NCBI GenBank assembly: GCA_964630925.1 | Contig: CAZVZK010000148.1 | Location: 1 to 25,477, forward strand | Direction of reading: 5' to 3' | Length of the DNA stretch: 25,477 nucleotides | DNA from: RGDT01 sp964630925 | GTDB lineage: Bacteria > Planctomycetota > Planctomycetia > Gemmatales > Gemmataceae | Part shown: positions 13,853 through 20,771 of the stretch, piece by piece | Position numbering within the stretch: the first letter of the stretch is position 1 | Layout of the letters: each line of letters opens with the position of its first letter | Program-made: the position numbers and the translations under genes | The notes under the pieces: model-generated | The model's database searches: none | The model's input: the letters and a program-made list of their open reading frames with translations, nothing else | Told to the model about the DNA's origin: nothing

Positions 13853-15283
13853 ATGCTCTCCGTTCTCGGCAGCCGGCGCCGCGACCTGTCGCGCCGCGAG
13901 ATCCTCCGGGCCGGCACCCTCGCCGGCCTCGGGGGCCTCACCCTCCCCGGCCTGTGGGGGGCCGAGGCGTCCCCCTCCGCCCTGCCCGCCAGGGCCAAGC
14001 ACGTCGTCGTCATCTACCTCCTCGGCGGGGCGGCCACCCAGGACATGCTCGACCTCAAGCCCGACGCACCCACGGGCATCAAGAGCGAGTTCAGGCCCAT
14101 CGCCACCAGCGCACGCGGCGTCTCGATCTGCGAGCACCTCCCCCGGCTGGCGAAGTGGATGCACAGGGCGGCCATCGTGCGGTCGATGACGCACAAGGCC
14201 GGGTGCCACAACCCGCTGCCGGCGTACACCGGCAGCGAGCAGGCCCTGCCAGACATCGTCTCCACGAACGACAACTACCCGCCGAGCATGGGCAGCGTAT
14301 GCGAGTACCTGCGGCAGAAGTCGGGGAAGAAACGCGACCTGCCGGACTACGTCTACATGCCGTGCTACCTCGGCTACGGGCAGGCGATCCGCCGGCCGGG
14401 GCCGTACTCCGGCTGGCTCGGCAAGGCCTACGAGGCGCTGTACACCGACTGCAAGCCGTACCTCGACCCAGGCAAGGCGTGCCTGCCGCGCCAGGCCCAG
14501 CTCGTGCGCGGCAAGCCGTTCCTGCCCGAGGCGGGCCTGGAGGCCGGCCTCACCCTCGGCCGCCTCGACGGGCGCCGGCGCCTGTTGGAGCAGCTCGAGT
14601 ACAAGACGCCCGGCGTCGAGAGAGCCATGGCATCGGGCCTCTACGGGCGGCAGCAGGAGCGGGCGTTCCAGCTCCTCACGTCGTCCTCCGTGCGGGCGGC
14701 GTTCGACGTGGAGAAGGAGCCGGTGGCCGTGCGCGACGCCTACGGACGGACGCTGTTCGGCTCGACGGTCCTCATCGCCCGGCGATTGGTCGAGGCGGGG
14801 GTGCGGTTCGTCAACGCCTCGTGGGACCTGTTTTGGGACCGCTTCAAGATCGACTACGACGCCTGGGACACGCACCAGGGCAACTTCGAGCTGCTGAAGA
14901 ATTGGCTCCTGCCGCAGCTCGACCGCGCCCTCTCGGCGTTGATGGCCGACCTCGACGCACGCGGCCTGCTCGACGAGACGCTGATCGTCCTGATGAGCGA
15001 GATGGGCCGCACGCCGAAGGTCAACGCCGCCGCCGGCCGTGACCACTGGACGCACTGCTATTCGACGCTCCTGGCCGGGGCGGGGGTGAAGGGCGGGACG
15101 GTGGTGGGGGCGTCGGACGGGCAGGCGGCCTACGTGAAGGACCGGGCGGTGAAGCCGGCGGACCTGTGCGCGACGGTGTACCGGACGCTGGGCATCGACC
15201 ACGACCTGATGCTGCCGGACCGGACGGGGCGTCCGGTGTCGATCAACCACGGCGGCGAGCCGATCCGCGAGCTGATGAGCTGA
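13853..15283 (+). CDS. DUF1501 family secreted protein, second copy
   Basis: A 476-aa DUF1501 protein, longer than the copy at 7030-8301. The N-terminus, SRREILRAGTLAGLGGLTLPGLW, is a twin-arginine signal ending near an AEASPS site. Family landmarks are VVVIYLLGGAATQDMLDLKPDAP, ISICEHLPRLAKWMHRAAIVRSM-type sequence, WDTHQGNFELL, VLMSEMGRTPKVN and AGRDHWTHCYSTLLAGAGVKGG. The fold is that of alkaline phosphatase/sulfatase enzymes, but the substrate is unknown. The ATG at 13853 follows AGGAGG by about 7 bases. It is followed after 28 bp by the small Trm112-like gene on the same strand. As with the first copy, no DUF1549/DUF1553 partner is next to it. Confidence 0.9.
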   Translation: MLSVLGSRRRDLSRREILRAGTLAGLGGLTLPGLWGAEASPSALPARAKHVVVIYLLGGAATQDMLDLKPDAPTGIKSEFRPIATSARGVSICEHLPRLAKWMHRAAIVRSMTHKAGCHNPLPAYTGSEQALPDIVSTNDNYPPSMGSVCEYLRQKSGKKRDLPDYVYMPCYLGYGQAIRRPGPYSGWLGKAYEALYTDCKPYLDPGKACLPRQAQLVRGKPFLPEAGLEAGLTLGRLDGRRRLLEQLEYKTPGVERAMASGLYGRQQERAFQLLTSSSVRAAFDVEKEPVAVRDAYGRTLFGSTVLIARRLVEAGVRFVNASWDLFWDRFKIDYDAWDTHQGNFELLKNWLLPQLDRALSALMADLDARGLLDETLIVLMSEMGRTPKVNAAAGRDHWTHCYSTLLAGAGVKGGTVVGASDGQAAYVKDRAVKPADLCATVYRTLGIDHDLMLPDRTGRPVSINHGGEPIRELMS

Positions 15284-15311
15284 CTCTGTTCCGTCCGTAG
15301 GAGGGGGCCTG

Positions 15312-15524
15312 ATGGCGGTCAGTCCGGAGCTGTTGGCGCGTCTGCGTTGCCCGCTGGCCCCGTCACGGGCGGGGCTGGAGGACGCGGGGGACGCGCTGGT
15401 GTGCCAGTGCTGCCGGGTGCGGTTCCCGGTACGCGAGGGGATACCGTCGCTGCTGCCGGAGGAGGCGGAGCTGCCGGCGGGGTGCAAGGCGGTGGAGGAC
15501 CTGCCGTGCCGGAGGGGCGGATGA
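15312..15524 (+). CDS. Trm112-like small protein
   Basis: A 70-aa protein of the Trm112/UPF0434 (YcaR) kind. The family pattern is LLARLRCPLAP, then DALVCQCCRVRFPVREGIPSLLPEEAE, close to the usual LxCPxC, LxCxxCxxxYPIxDGIPxLLxxEA. Trm112 proteins are small zinc-binding partners or activators of methyltransferases; the bacterial forms are mostly uncharacterised. Here the first zinc pair is reduced to a single Cys (CPLAP instead of CPxC), while the second has three Cys (CQCC), so zinc binding may be altered. GGAGG lies 7 bases before the ATG, 28 bp after the DUF1501 stop, which suggests cotranscription. The rpmI promoter starts directly after the gene. Confidence 0.75.
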   Translation: MAVSPELLARLRCPLAPSRAGLEDAGDALVCQCCRVRFPVREGIPSLLPEEAELPAGCKAVEDLPCRRGG

Positions 15525-15540
15525 ATCGGCGGAAGACCCC

Positions 15541-15568
15541 TTCCCACGGTGCGAATCTTCGCTACAAT
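15541..15568 (+). promoter_or_regulatory. Promoter of rpmI-rplT
   Basis: TTCCCA (15541-15546, 4 of 6 to the -35 consensus) and TACAAT (15563-15568, 5 of 6 to the -10) are separated by 16 bases. Transcription would start near 15575 and give a leader of about 80 bases before rpmI, as expected for a ribosomal protein operon. Confidence 0.6.
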
Positions 15569-15588
15569 TCACCTCTCCCACCTTGGGC

Positions 15589-15627
15589 GGCCCCGGCACG
15601 ATTGCACCTGCCGGGGGCCTTGATTTT
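15589..15627 (+). promoter_or_regulatory. Hairpin plus U-rich run in rpmI leader, candidate attenuator
   Basis: GGCCCCGGCA (15589-15598) pairs with TGCCGGGGGCC (15609-15619) with one bulged G, and TTGATTTT follows at once. It looks like an intrinsic terminator, but it lies downstream of the TACAAT promoter and inside the rpmI leader. L20 (rplT) represses its own operon through such leaders in Firmicutes, so attenuation is a reasonable inference. It could alternatively just terminate read-through from the Trm112-like gene. Confidence 0.5.
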
Positions 15628-15656
15628 GGGACCAGACGGAAAGAGAGAGCGGGGCC

Positions 15657-15854
15657 ATGCCCAAGATGAAGAGCCACAAGGCGTCGCGGAAGCGGTTCCG
15701 CGTGACCGCCTCGGGCAAGCTGAAGCGGGCCAGTGCGGGCAAGCGCCACCTCAACAGCGGCAAGCCCACCGCCCGCAAACGCCAGCTGCGCGGGACGCAC
15801 GTCGATCCGGGCAAGATCGCGACGAAGTACGTCAAGCACATGAACAACAAGTGA
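15657..15854 (+). CDS. rpmI: 50S ribosomal protein L35 (bL35)
   Basis: A 65-aa basic protein of standard length. It starts MPKMKSHKASRKRFRVTASG and has the AGKRHLNSGKPTARKRQLRG core typical of bL35, which binds 23S rRNA in the large subunit. A purine-rich GAAAGAGAGAG stretch upstream serves as ribosome site. rplT follows 35 bp downstream. The usual upstream infC (IF-3) gene is absent; a Trm112-like gene stands there instead. Confidence 0.97.
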   Translation: MPKMKSHKASRKRFRVTASGKLKRASAGKRHLNSGKPTARKRQLRGTHVDPGKIATKYVKHMNNK

Positions 15855-15889
15855 GCCGAGCGGGCCTCTAGACACCGGGAAAGACAGCG

Positions 15890-16261
15890 ATGACCAGAGC
15901 CAGGAGCGGCAAGACGGTGCTGCGGAAACGCGCCCGCCTCCGCAAGTTGACCAAGGGCTTCCGCGCGGGCCGCCACCACCTGTATCGCCAGGCGAAGGTC
16001 ACGCTGCTGCGCGCCCGCGTGTACGCCTACCGCGACCGCCGCGCCCGCAAGCGCATGTTCCGCCGGCTGTGGATCGTGCGCATCAACGCCGCCTGCCGGG
16101 CGCGCGGCATGCGCTACAGCCAGTTCATCAGCGGGCTGCAGAGGGCGCAGATCGTCCTCAACCGCAAGAGCCTGTCGAACCTGGCGATCCAGGACCCCGA
16201 CACGTTCACCAAGCTGGTCGAGCTGGCCCGCTCGCACCTGCCCGCCGGCCTGAACAACTGA
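15890..16261 (+). CDS. rplT: 50S ribosomal protein L20 (bL20)
   Basis: A 123-aa basic protein, standard for bL20, essential in early assembly of the large subunit. Landmarks are the basic helix RARSGKTVLRKRARLRKLTKGFRAGRHH in two parts, RRLWIVRINAACRARGMRYSQFI and the C-terminal LNRKSLSNLAIQDPDTF. In several bacteria L20 binds its own leader RNA to repress the rpmI-rplT operon, which fits the hairpin at 15589-15627. GGGAAAGAC lies before the ATG. pheS follows 123 bp later with two hairpins in the gap. Confidence 0.97.
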   Translation: MTRARSGKTVLRKRARLRKLTKGFRAGRHHLYRQAKVTLLRARVYAYRDRRARKRMFRRLWIVRINAACRARGMRYSQFISGLQRAQIVLNRKSLSNLAIQDPDTFTKLVELARSHLPAGLNN

Positions 16262-16272
16262 CGGGGCGAACC

Positions 16273-16290
16273 GGCCCGGCCTCCCGGGCC
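16273..16290 (+). terminator. Hairpin after rplT
   Basis: GGCCCGG (16273-16279) and CCGGGCC (16284-16290) form a 7-bp stem with a 4-base loop, starting 12 bases after the rplT stop. The downstream sequence, TCTGATGG, is not a good U-tract. It may terminate, attenuate or serve in RNA processing before pheS. Confidence 0.4.
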
Positions 16291-16309
16291 TCTGATGGAT
16301 GTGGATGCA

Positions 16310-16342
16310 GGGGGATGAAGGCGGGAACGCCCCTCATCCCCC
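16310..16342 (+). promoter_or_regulatory. Long hairpin in rplT-pheS gap
   Basis: GGGGGATGA (16310-16318) pairs with TCATCCCCC (16334-16342). Inside, GGCG (16320-16323) pairs with CGCC (16328-16331) around a GGAA loop of the GNRA type. It lies 42 bases before the pheS start. No promoter is evident downstream, so it could attenuate expression of pheS from the rpmI promoter. Confidence 0.45.
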
Positions 16343-16384
16343 TTGATGCGTTCCCACGCCCCTCCCCCAACCATCAGGCGCATC

Positions 16385-17404
16385 ATGACAGAGCTGGCCG
16401 ACCTCGAATCCCGCGCCCTCACCGAATTGGCCGCCTGCGCCGACGAGGCCGCCCTCCGCGCCTGGAACACCACCTACTTCGGCAAGTCCGGCCTCGTGCC
16501 CGCCGCCATGAAGGGCGTCGGCGCGTTCCAGGGCGACAAACGTGCCTACGGCCAGCAGGCCAACCACCTCAAGGACACGCTGACGAGGGCCTACGACGCG
16601 GCCCTGGCGGCGGCGCAGGAACGCGCCCTGGAGCACTCGCTGGCGACGGAGAAGCTCGACGTGACGCTGCCGGGCCGGCCCGTGCCGCGTGGCCGGCTGC
16701 ACCCCTCGACGCGCACCCTGCGGCTCATCCAGTCGATCTTCGCGGACATGGGCTTCCAGGTATACCGCAGCCGCGACGTGGAGGACGACGAGACGAACTT
16801 CGGCCTGCTGAACATGCCGGAGCATCACCCCGCGCGCGACATGTGGGACACGTTCCACACGACGACGCCGGGGGTGCTGCTGCGGACGCACACGTCGCCG
16901 GGGCAGATCCACGTCATGCGCGAGCTGTGCCCCGGCCCGATCCGCGTGATCCTGCCGGGCATGTGCTACCGCTTCGAGCAGATCACGGCCCGCAGCGAGA
17001 TCATGTTCCACCAGGTGGAGGGCCTCGCGGTCGGCGAGGGGATCACGATGGCCGACCTGAAGGGGACGGTGATCGCGTTCGCCCGCCGGCTGTTCGGCGA
17101 GGAGCGCCAGGTGCGCATCCGGTCGAGCTACTTCCCGTTCACCGAGCCGTCCATCGAGGTGGACATCGACTGGCCGAAGGACGACCCCAACGCGGACCGC
17201 CTGACGAAGGGGACCGGCTGGCTGGAGATCATGGGCGCGGGGATGGTGCATCCGGCAGTGCTGCGGAATGGCGGCTACGACCCGGCGAGGTTCAGCGGGT
17301 TCGCGTTCGGCATGGGGCCGGAGCGGATCACGATGCTCCGACACGCCATCGACGACATCCGCCAGTTCTGGGCGAACGACCTGCGCTTCCTGCGGCAGTT
17401 CTGA
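16385..17404 (+). CDS. pheS: Phenylalanine-tRNA ligase alpha subunit
   Basis: A 339-aa protein, close to the usual 330-350 residues. It attaches Phe to tRNA-Phe as an (alpha-beta)2 enzyme. The N-terminal coiled-coil arm is followed by the catalytic domain from about residue 110. Class II motif 2 is visible as RVILPGMCYRFEQITARSEIMFHQVEG, split here by the usual loop; FPFTEPSIEVDI and the motif 3 region GFAFGMGPERITMLRHAIDDIR follow. The start at 16385 (MTELADLESRA) fits the family; an ATG at 16343 would add 14 unlikely residues and lie on the hairpin edge. The ribosome site is weak. The beta-subunit gene pheT is not next to it; a convergent gene ends 1 bp after its stop. Confidence 0.95.
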   Translation: MTELADLESRALTELAACADEAALRAWNTTYFGKSGLVPAAMKGVGAFQGDKRAYGQQANHLKDTLTRAYDAALAAAQERALEHSLATEKLDVTLPGRPVPRGRLHPSTRTLRLIQSIFADMGFQVYRSRDVEDDETNFGLLNMPEHHPARDMWDTFHTTTPGVLLRTHTSPGQIHVMRELCPGPIRVILPGMCYRFEQITARSEIMFHQVEGLAVGEGITMADLKGTVIAFARRLFGEERQVRIRSSYFPFTEPSIEVDIDWPKDDPNADRLTKGTGWLEIMGAGMVHPAVLRNGGYDPARFSGFAFGMGPERITMLRHAIDDIRQFWANDLRFLRQF

Positions 17405-17405
17405 A

Positions 17406-18119
17406 TCAGGCGGCCTCGGGATCGACGCCCAGCTCCCGGAGCTTCGCGGCGAGGCGTTCGGCCCTGGCTATCGCTTTCTCGGCCTCGGCGGCCGCTTCTT
17501 CGGCACGCTCCTTGGCGGCGGCGGCGTCCTCGCGGGCGATCTGCGAGCGCCTCAGCTCCTCCTCGAACGACCGGAATATCTCCCCGTTGGAGCGGTAGAT
17601 GGCGACCTCGCCCTTCGACATGTCGAACCGGATCTTCAGCAGGGGGCTGACGAAGCCGTCCATCGCCGGCACGGGGGTCAGCTTGCCACGCTTTCGGAGC
17701 CAGCCAGAGACCGTCATCTTGTAGGGGTCGATCAGGTAGTATTCCTTCACCTTGTAGGTCTGGTAGAACTCCAGCTTCGCCTCCATCTCCCGCTTCGTGT
17801 TGTGGGGGGAGAGGACCTCGAAGACCACGTCGGGCGGGTGACCGCCCTCGTCCCACTGCTTGTACGAGCCGCGGTGGCCGCGCGGCCTGCCGAACGCCAC
17901 GAACACGTCCGGGGCGACGCAGATCTCCGGGTGGCCCTTCTTCGGATACCACAGCATGTCGAGGTGGACGCACACCTCGTCCTCGTCGCCGTACATGTCC
18001 GCCAGGTTGCCGTGGATGGAGACCATGTAACCACGCTGGATGTCGTTGTCGGCCAAGGGCTTGCCGTCCGAGTCGGGGTAGTGGATCGTGTCGTGCTCGA
18101 CGCTCTTCGCGCGGGCCAT
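17406..18119 (-). CDS. Uma2 family protein (PD-(D/E)XK fold)
   Basis: A 237-aa member of the Uma2/DUF820 family, which has a restriction endonuclease-like fold and is highly multiplied in cyanobacteria and planctomycetes. Key positions are APDVFVAFG, PPDVVFEVLSP (the conserved PD and E), the following EAKLEFYQTYKVKEYYLIDP with the conserved Lys and the final acidic strand. A C-terminal helix rich in Ala, Glu and Lys (about 190-230) is likely coiled coil. The biological target of the family is unknown; a nuclease function is assumed from the fold. The start at 18119 has AGGAGGG 6 bases upstream. Its stop lies 1 bp from the pheS stop, tail to tail. Confidence 0.88.
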   Translation of the reverse strand: MARAKSVEHDTIHYPDSDGKPLADNDIQRGYMVSIHGNLADMYGDEDEVCVHLDMLWYPKKGHPEICVAPDVFVAFGRPRGHRGSYKQWDEGGHPPDVVFEVLSPHNTKREMEAKLEFYQTYKVKEYYLIDPYKMTVSGWLRKRGKLTPVPAMDGFVSPLLKIRFDMSKGEVAIYRSNGEIFRSFEEELRRSQIAREDAAAAKERAEEAAAEAEKAIARAERLAAKLRELGVDPEAA

Positions 18120-18141
18120 GGCGTTCCCTCCTGTCGGCGGC

Positions 18142-18170
18142 ATCGTACAACAAGCCCACGGGCGGTTCAA
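18142..18170 (-). promoter_or_regulatory. Promoter of the Uma2 gene
   Basis: On the minus strand TTGAAC (18170-18165) and TACGAT (18147-18142) are separated by exactly 17 bases. The predicted start near 18135 leaves a short leader with the AGGAGGG site. Spacing and fit make this one of the better promoter calls in the window. Confidence 0.55.
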
Positions 18171-18234
18171 TGGCGTCCCACATCGCTCAACGCCGCCGAA
18201 CCGGCGCGGAGGCCTGCGCTGAGGAGCCGATGCG

Positions 18235-19344
18235 ATGAAGCGACGCACGTTTCTTGGGGCGGCCCTGGGCTGCACGGCGGCCCCGGCCTTGTACGCGGCC
18301 CTGCGTGGGAAGCGGTGGGACGAGGCGGCCGGTGTCCTCGAGCGGGCCGTGGCGGCGAAGCAGGTGGCCGCCGCCGTCCTGCACGTGGTGCAGAAGGGCG
18401 AGGCGTTCACACGCCATTTCGGCAAGGCCGCCTCCGGCGACGCGATGTTCCTGCTCGGCTCCGTCTCCAAGCCGATCAACGTGGCCGCCGTGATGGCCCT
18501 GTACGACCAGGGGAAGTTAGGGCTCGACGACCCAGTGAAGAAGTTCCTGCCGGCGTTCAAGGGCGATGGGCGTGACAAGGTGACGGTCCGCCACCTGCTC
18601 ACGCACGTCTCCGGCCTGCCCGACCAGCTCGCGAAGAACGACGAGCTGCGCAGGAAGCACGCGCCGCTCTCGGATTTCGCCGATCAGGCCGTCCGCGCCG
18701 CCCTCGCCTTCGCCCCCGGCACGCGGTACCAGTATTCGAGCATGGGCATCCTTCTCGCGGCCCGTATCGCGGAGGCTGTCGGCGGGACGGACATCCTGAA
18801 GCTGGTCGATGACACGGTCTTCCGGCCACTGGGGATGAAGCACTCGGCACAGGGGCTGGGGCGGTTCAAGCTGGAAGACATGGTGCCGTGCCAAATGGAA
18901 GGGGCCGCGCCCGAGGCGGGGGGCGGCGACCCGAAGGCGAAGGGGTGGGACTGGAACAGCCCGTACTGGCGGAAGCTGGGCGCGCCGTGGGGCGGCACGC
19001 ACGCCTCGGCGCCGGACATCGCCCGGTTCCTGGGCGAGATGATGGGGGCGCGCGGCAAGGCCCTCAAGCCGGAGACGGCGCGGCTGATGACCCGCAACCA
19101 CAACCCGAAGGGATTCACGCCGCGCGGGCTGGGGTTCGGCGTCGGCAAGGAGTCCGGCAGCCCCGGCTGTTCCGAGCGGACCTTCGGCCACACCGGCTCG
19201 ACGGGCACGCTGTGCTGGGCCGACCCCGCGAGCGAAACCATCTGCGTGGTGCTGACGTCCTTGCCCCGGCGCGGGGCGAAACGCCACCCGCGCGAGGCCG
19301 CGGCGGAACACGTCGCCGCGGCGGCCCGCCCCCCAAAGGAGTGA
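18235..19344 (+). CDS. Class C beta-lactamase-like serine hydrolase, exported
   Basis: A 369-aa member of the beta-lactamase/penicillin-binding-protein-like family (Pfam Beta-lactamase, as in EstB). The N-terminus MKRRTFLGAALGCTAAPAL is a twin-arginine-like signal, so it is probably exported. The active-site S-x-x-K is SVSK (Ser76, Lys79), the second motif is Y-S-S (Tyr167) instead of Y-x-N, and HTGSTG near residue 320 stands for the K-T-G box. Other conserved parts are LDDPVKKFLP and VRHLLTHVSGLP. It could be an esterase, a peptidase on D-amino-acid substrates or a lactamase; sequence does not decide. GAGGAG lies about 9 bases upstream of the ATG. The lactonase-like gene starts 2 bases after its stop, so they form an operon. 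Confidence 0.9.
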   Translation: MKRRTFLGAALGCTAAPALYAALRGKRWDEAAGVLERAVAAKQVAAAVLHVVQKGEAFTRHFGKAASGDAMFLLGSVSKPINVAAVMALYDQGKLGLDDPVKKFLPAFKGDGRDKVTVRHLLTHVSGLPDQLAKNDELRRKHAPLSDFADQAVRAALAFAPGTRYQYSSMGILLAARIAEAVGGTDILKLVDDTVFRPLGMKHSAQGLGRFKLEDMVPCQMEGAAPEAGGGDPKAKGWDWNSPYWRKLGAPWGGTHASAPDIARFLGEMMGARGKALKPETARLMTRNHNPKGFTPRGLGFGVGKESGSPGCSERTFGHTGSTGTLCWADPASETICVVLTSLPRRGAKRHPREAAAEHVAAAARPPKE

Positions 19345-19346
19345 TC

Positions 19347-20435
19347 ATGCGATACCTGGCCCTCCTGCTCCTCGCGGACGTGTCCGCGGTGGGCGTGGAC
19401 GCCGCCGAGGCGAAGAAGGCCGACGCCTTCGTCTACGTTTCGGTGGCCGGCGAGAAGAGGATCGCCGTCTACCGGATGGACGGGGCGACGGGCGGCCTCA
19501 CCCACAAGGGCGACGCGAAGATCGACGGTGAGCCGGGCGCCCTGGTCGCCGATCCCCGCCGGCGTTTCCTGTTCGCGGCACTGCGGGCCGAGGGCAAGTT
19601 GGCCTCCTTCCGCATCGACCCGGCCACGGGGCTCCTGACGCACCTGGGCACGGTCCCCGCCGGCCCCGACCCGGCCCACATCAGCACCGACGCGGCGGGG
19701 CGATACCTCATGGCGGCGTACTACGTCGATGCGAAGGTGACGGTCCACGCCATCGGCGCGGACGGCAAAATCGGGGCGAAGGCGCTGCAGACGATCCCGA
19801 CGGCGGAGAAGGCGCACGCCATCGTCCTCGACCCGTCGGGCCGATTCGCCTTCGTGCCGCACACCGGGCCGGACGCGATCTTCCAATTCACCTTCGACGC
19901 GGGCAAGGGCCGGCTGGCGGCCAACAAGGCGGCCAGGCTTGCGACGCCGAAGGGCACGGGGCCGCGGCACCTCGTGTTCCACCCGGCCATGCCGATCGCC
20001 TACGTGGCCAACGAGCAGGGCGGCAGCGTGACCGCCTACGCCCTCGACGCGAAGGGCGGCACCCTCAAGCCGCTCGAGACCGTCTCCACGCTGCCGAAGG
20101 AATTTCGGGGCAGCAACGCCTGTGCCGAGATCCGCATCCACCCGACGGGGAGGTCCCTGTACGTCTCCAACCGCGGGCACGACAGCATCGCCTGCTTCGC
20201 CCTCGACGGCGAGGGGAAGATCACTGCCATCGGGCAGGAGGCGACGGAGAAGACGCCGCGCTCGTTCGACATCGACCCGTCGGGGCGGTTCCTGTTCGCG
20301 GCGGGCGAGTCCTCGGGGAAGCTGGCCACCTACGGCATCGACGGCAAGACGGGCCGGTTGAAGAGGCTGAAGACGGCCGGTGTCGGCAAGACGCCGTGGT
20401 GGGTGCTGGCCCTGGGGGTGCCGCCGGTTGAGTAA
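19347..20435 (+). CDS. Lactonase/6-phosphogluconolactonase-like beta-propeller protein
   Basis: A 362-aa secreted protein of the lactonase (Pgl/YbhE-like, PF10282) family, a seven-bladed propeller. A signal peptide covers about residues 1-20 (MRYLALLLLADVSAVGVDAA). Blades are visible as repeated units such as RIAVYRMDGATGGLTHKG, LASFRIDPATGLLTHLG, VTAYALDAKGGTLKPLE, IACFALDGEGKITAIG and LATYGIDGKTGRLKRLK; conserved GPRHLVFHP and RSFDIDPSGRFLF segments match the family. A typical Pgl is cytoplasmic, so the signal peptide suggests another lactone or a binding role. GGAG overlaps the preceding stop, 6 bases from the ATG, so it is translationally coupled to the serine hydrolase. Confidence 0.87.
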   Translation: MRYLALLLLADVSAVGVDAAEAKKADAFVYVSVAGEKRIAVYRMDGATGGLTHKGDAKIDGEPGALVADPRRRFLFAALRAEGKLASFRIDPATGLLTHLGTVPAGPDPAHISTDAAGRYLMAAYYVDAKVTVHAIGADGKIGAKALQTIPTAEKAHAIVLDPSGRFAFVPHTGPDAIFQFTFDAGKGRLAANKAARLATPKGTGPRHLVFHPAMPIAYVANEQGGSVTAYALDAKGGTLKPLETVSTLPKEFRGSNACAEIRIHPTGRSLYVSNRGHDSIACFALDGEGKITAIGQEATEKTPRSFDIDPSGRFLFAAGESSGKLATYGIDGKTGRLKRLKTAGVGKTPWWVLALGVPPVE

Positions 20436-20575
20436 CGCGAGCGGCTACTTGTTCGCTGGATGTCCCGTGAAACAATCGGCCCATTGGCCTGGCCGGCGAC
20501 GGTCATCGGGGGGCCTGCTGCGCGACAGCCCGTTCAGACTGGTATTGGCACTGTTCGCCGTCGCCATCGACCGCC

Positions 20576-20749
20576 TCAGAACGCCCCAATGGCCAGCAGC
20601 ACCCCGAGCCAAGGGCTGATGACGGCCGAGGCCACGAGCGGCAAAGCGAAACACCCACCCAGCAGCAGCCCAGCCAGGATCAAGGCGCCGAGGATTCTGG
20701 TGATCACCTGAATGGTTGATGGCTCCGGCTTGGGCCGTCGCGTGTCCAT
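20576..20749 (-). CDS. Small 57-aa membrane protein
   Basis: A short open frame missed by length filters. It opens with a charged, Pro-rich segment (MDTRRPKPEPSTIQ) and continues with a strongly hydrophobic stretch of about 40 residues (LGALILAGLLLGGCFALPL, then SAVISPWLGVLLAIGAF) that makes two short transmembrane helices. GAGG lies 8 bases before the ATG at 20749, and the gene starts 22 bp after the stop of the giant WD40 gene on the same strand, so cotranscription is likely. I cannot assign a function; the pattern of codons and hydrophobicity argues for a real gene. It may be a membrane partner of the WD40 protein (inference). Confidence 0.6.
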   Translation of the reverse strand: MDTRRPKPEPSTIQVITRILGALILAGLLLGGCFALPLVASAVISPWLGVLLAIGAF

Positions 20750-20771
20750 CACCGCAACCTCTGATCTGAGG

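Noticed and set aside
13556..15547. A 663-aa minus-strand open frame opposite the second DUF1501 gene
   Set aside because: Low-complexity antisense product with no motif; the plus strand has a full DUF1501 protein with signal and ribosome site.
15589..15627. Simple terminator of the Trm112-like gene
   Set aside because: Not excluded, but the promoter-like TACAAT lies upstream of it, so I list it as a leader element with the terminator as the alternative.
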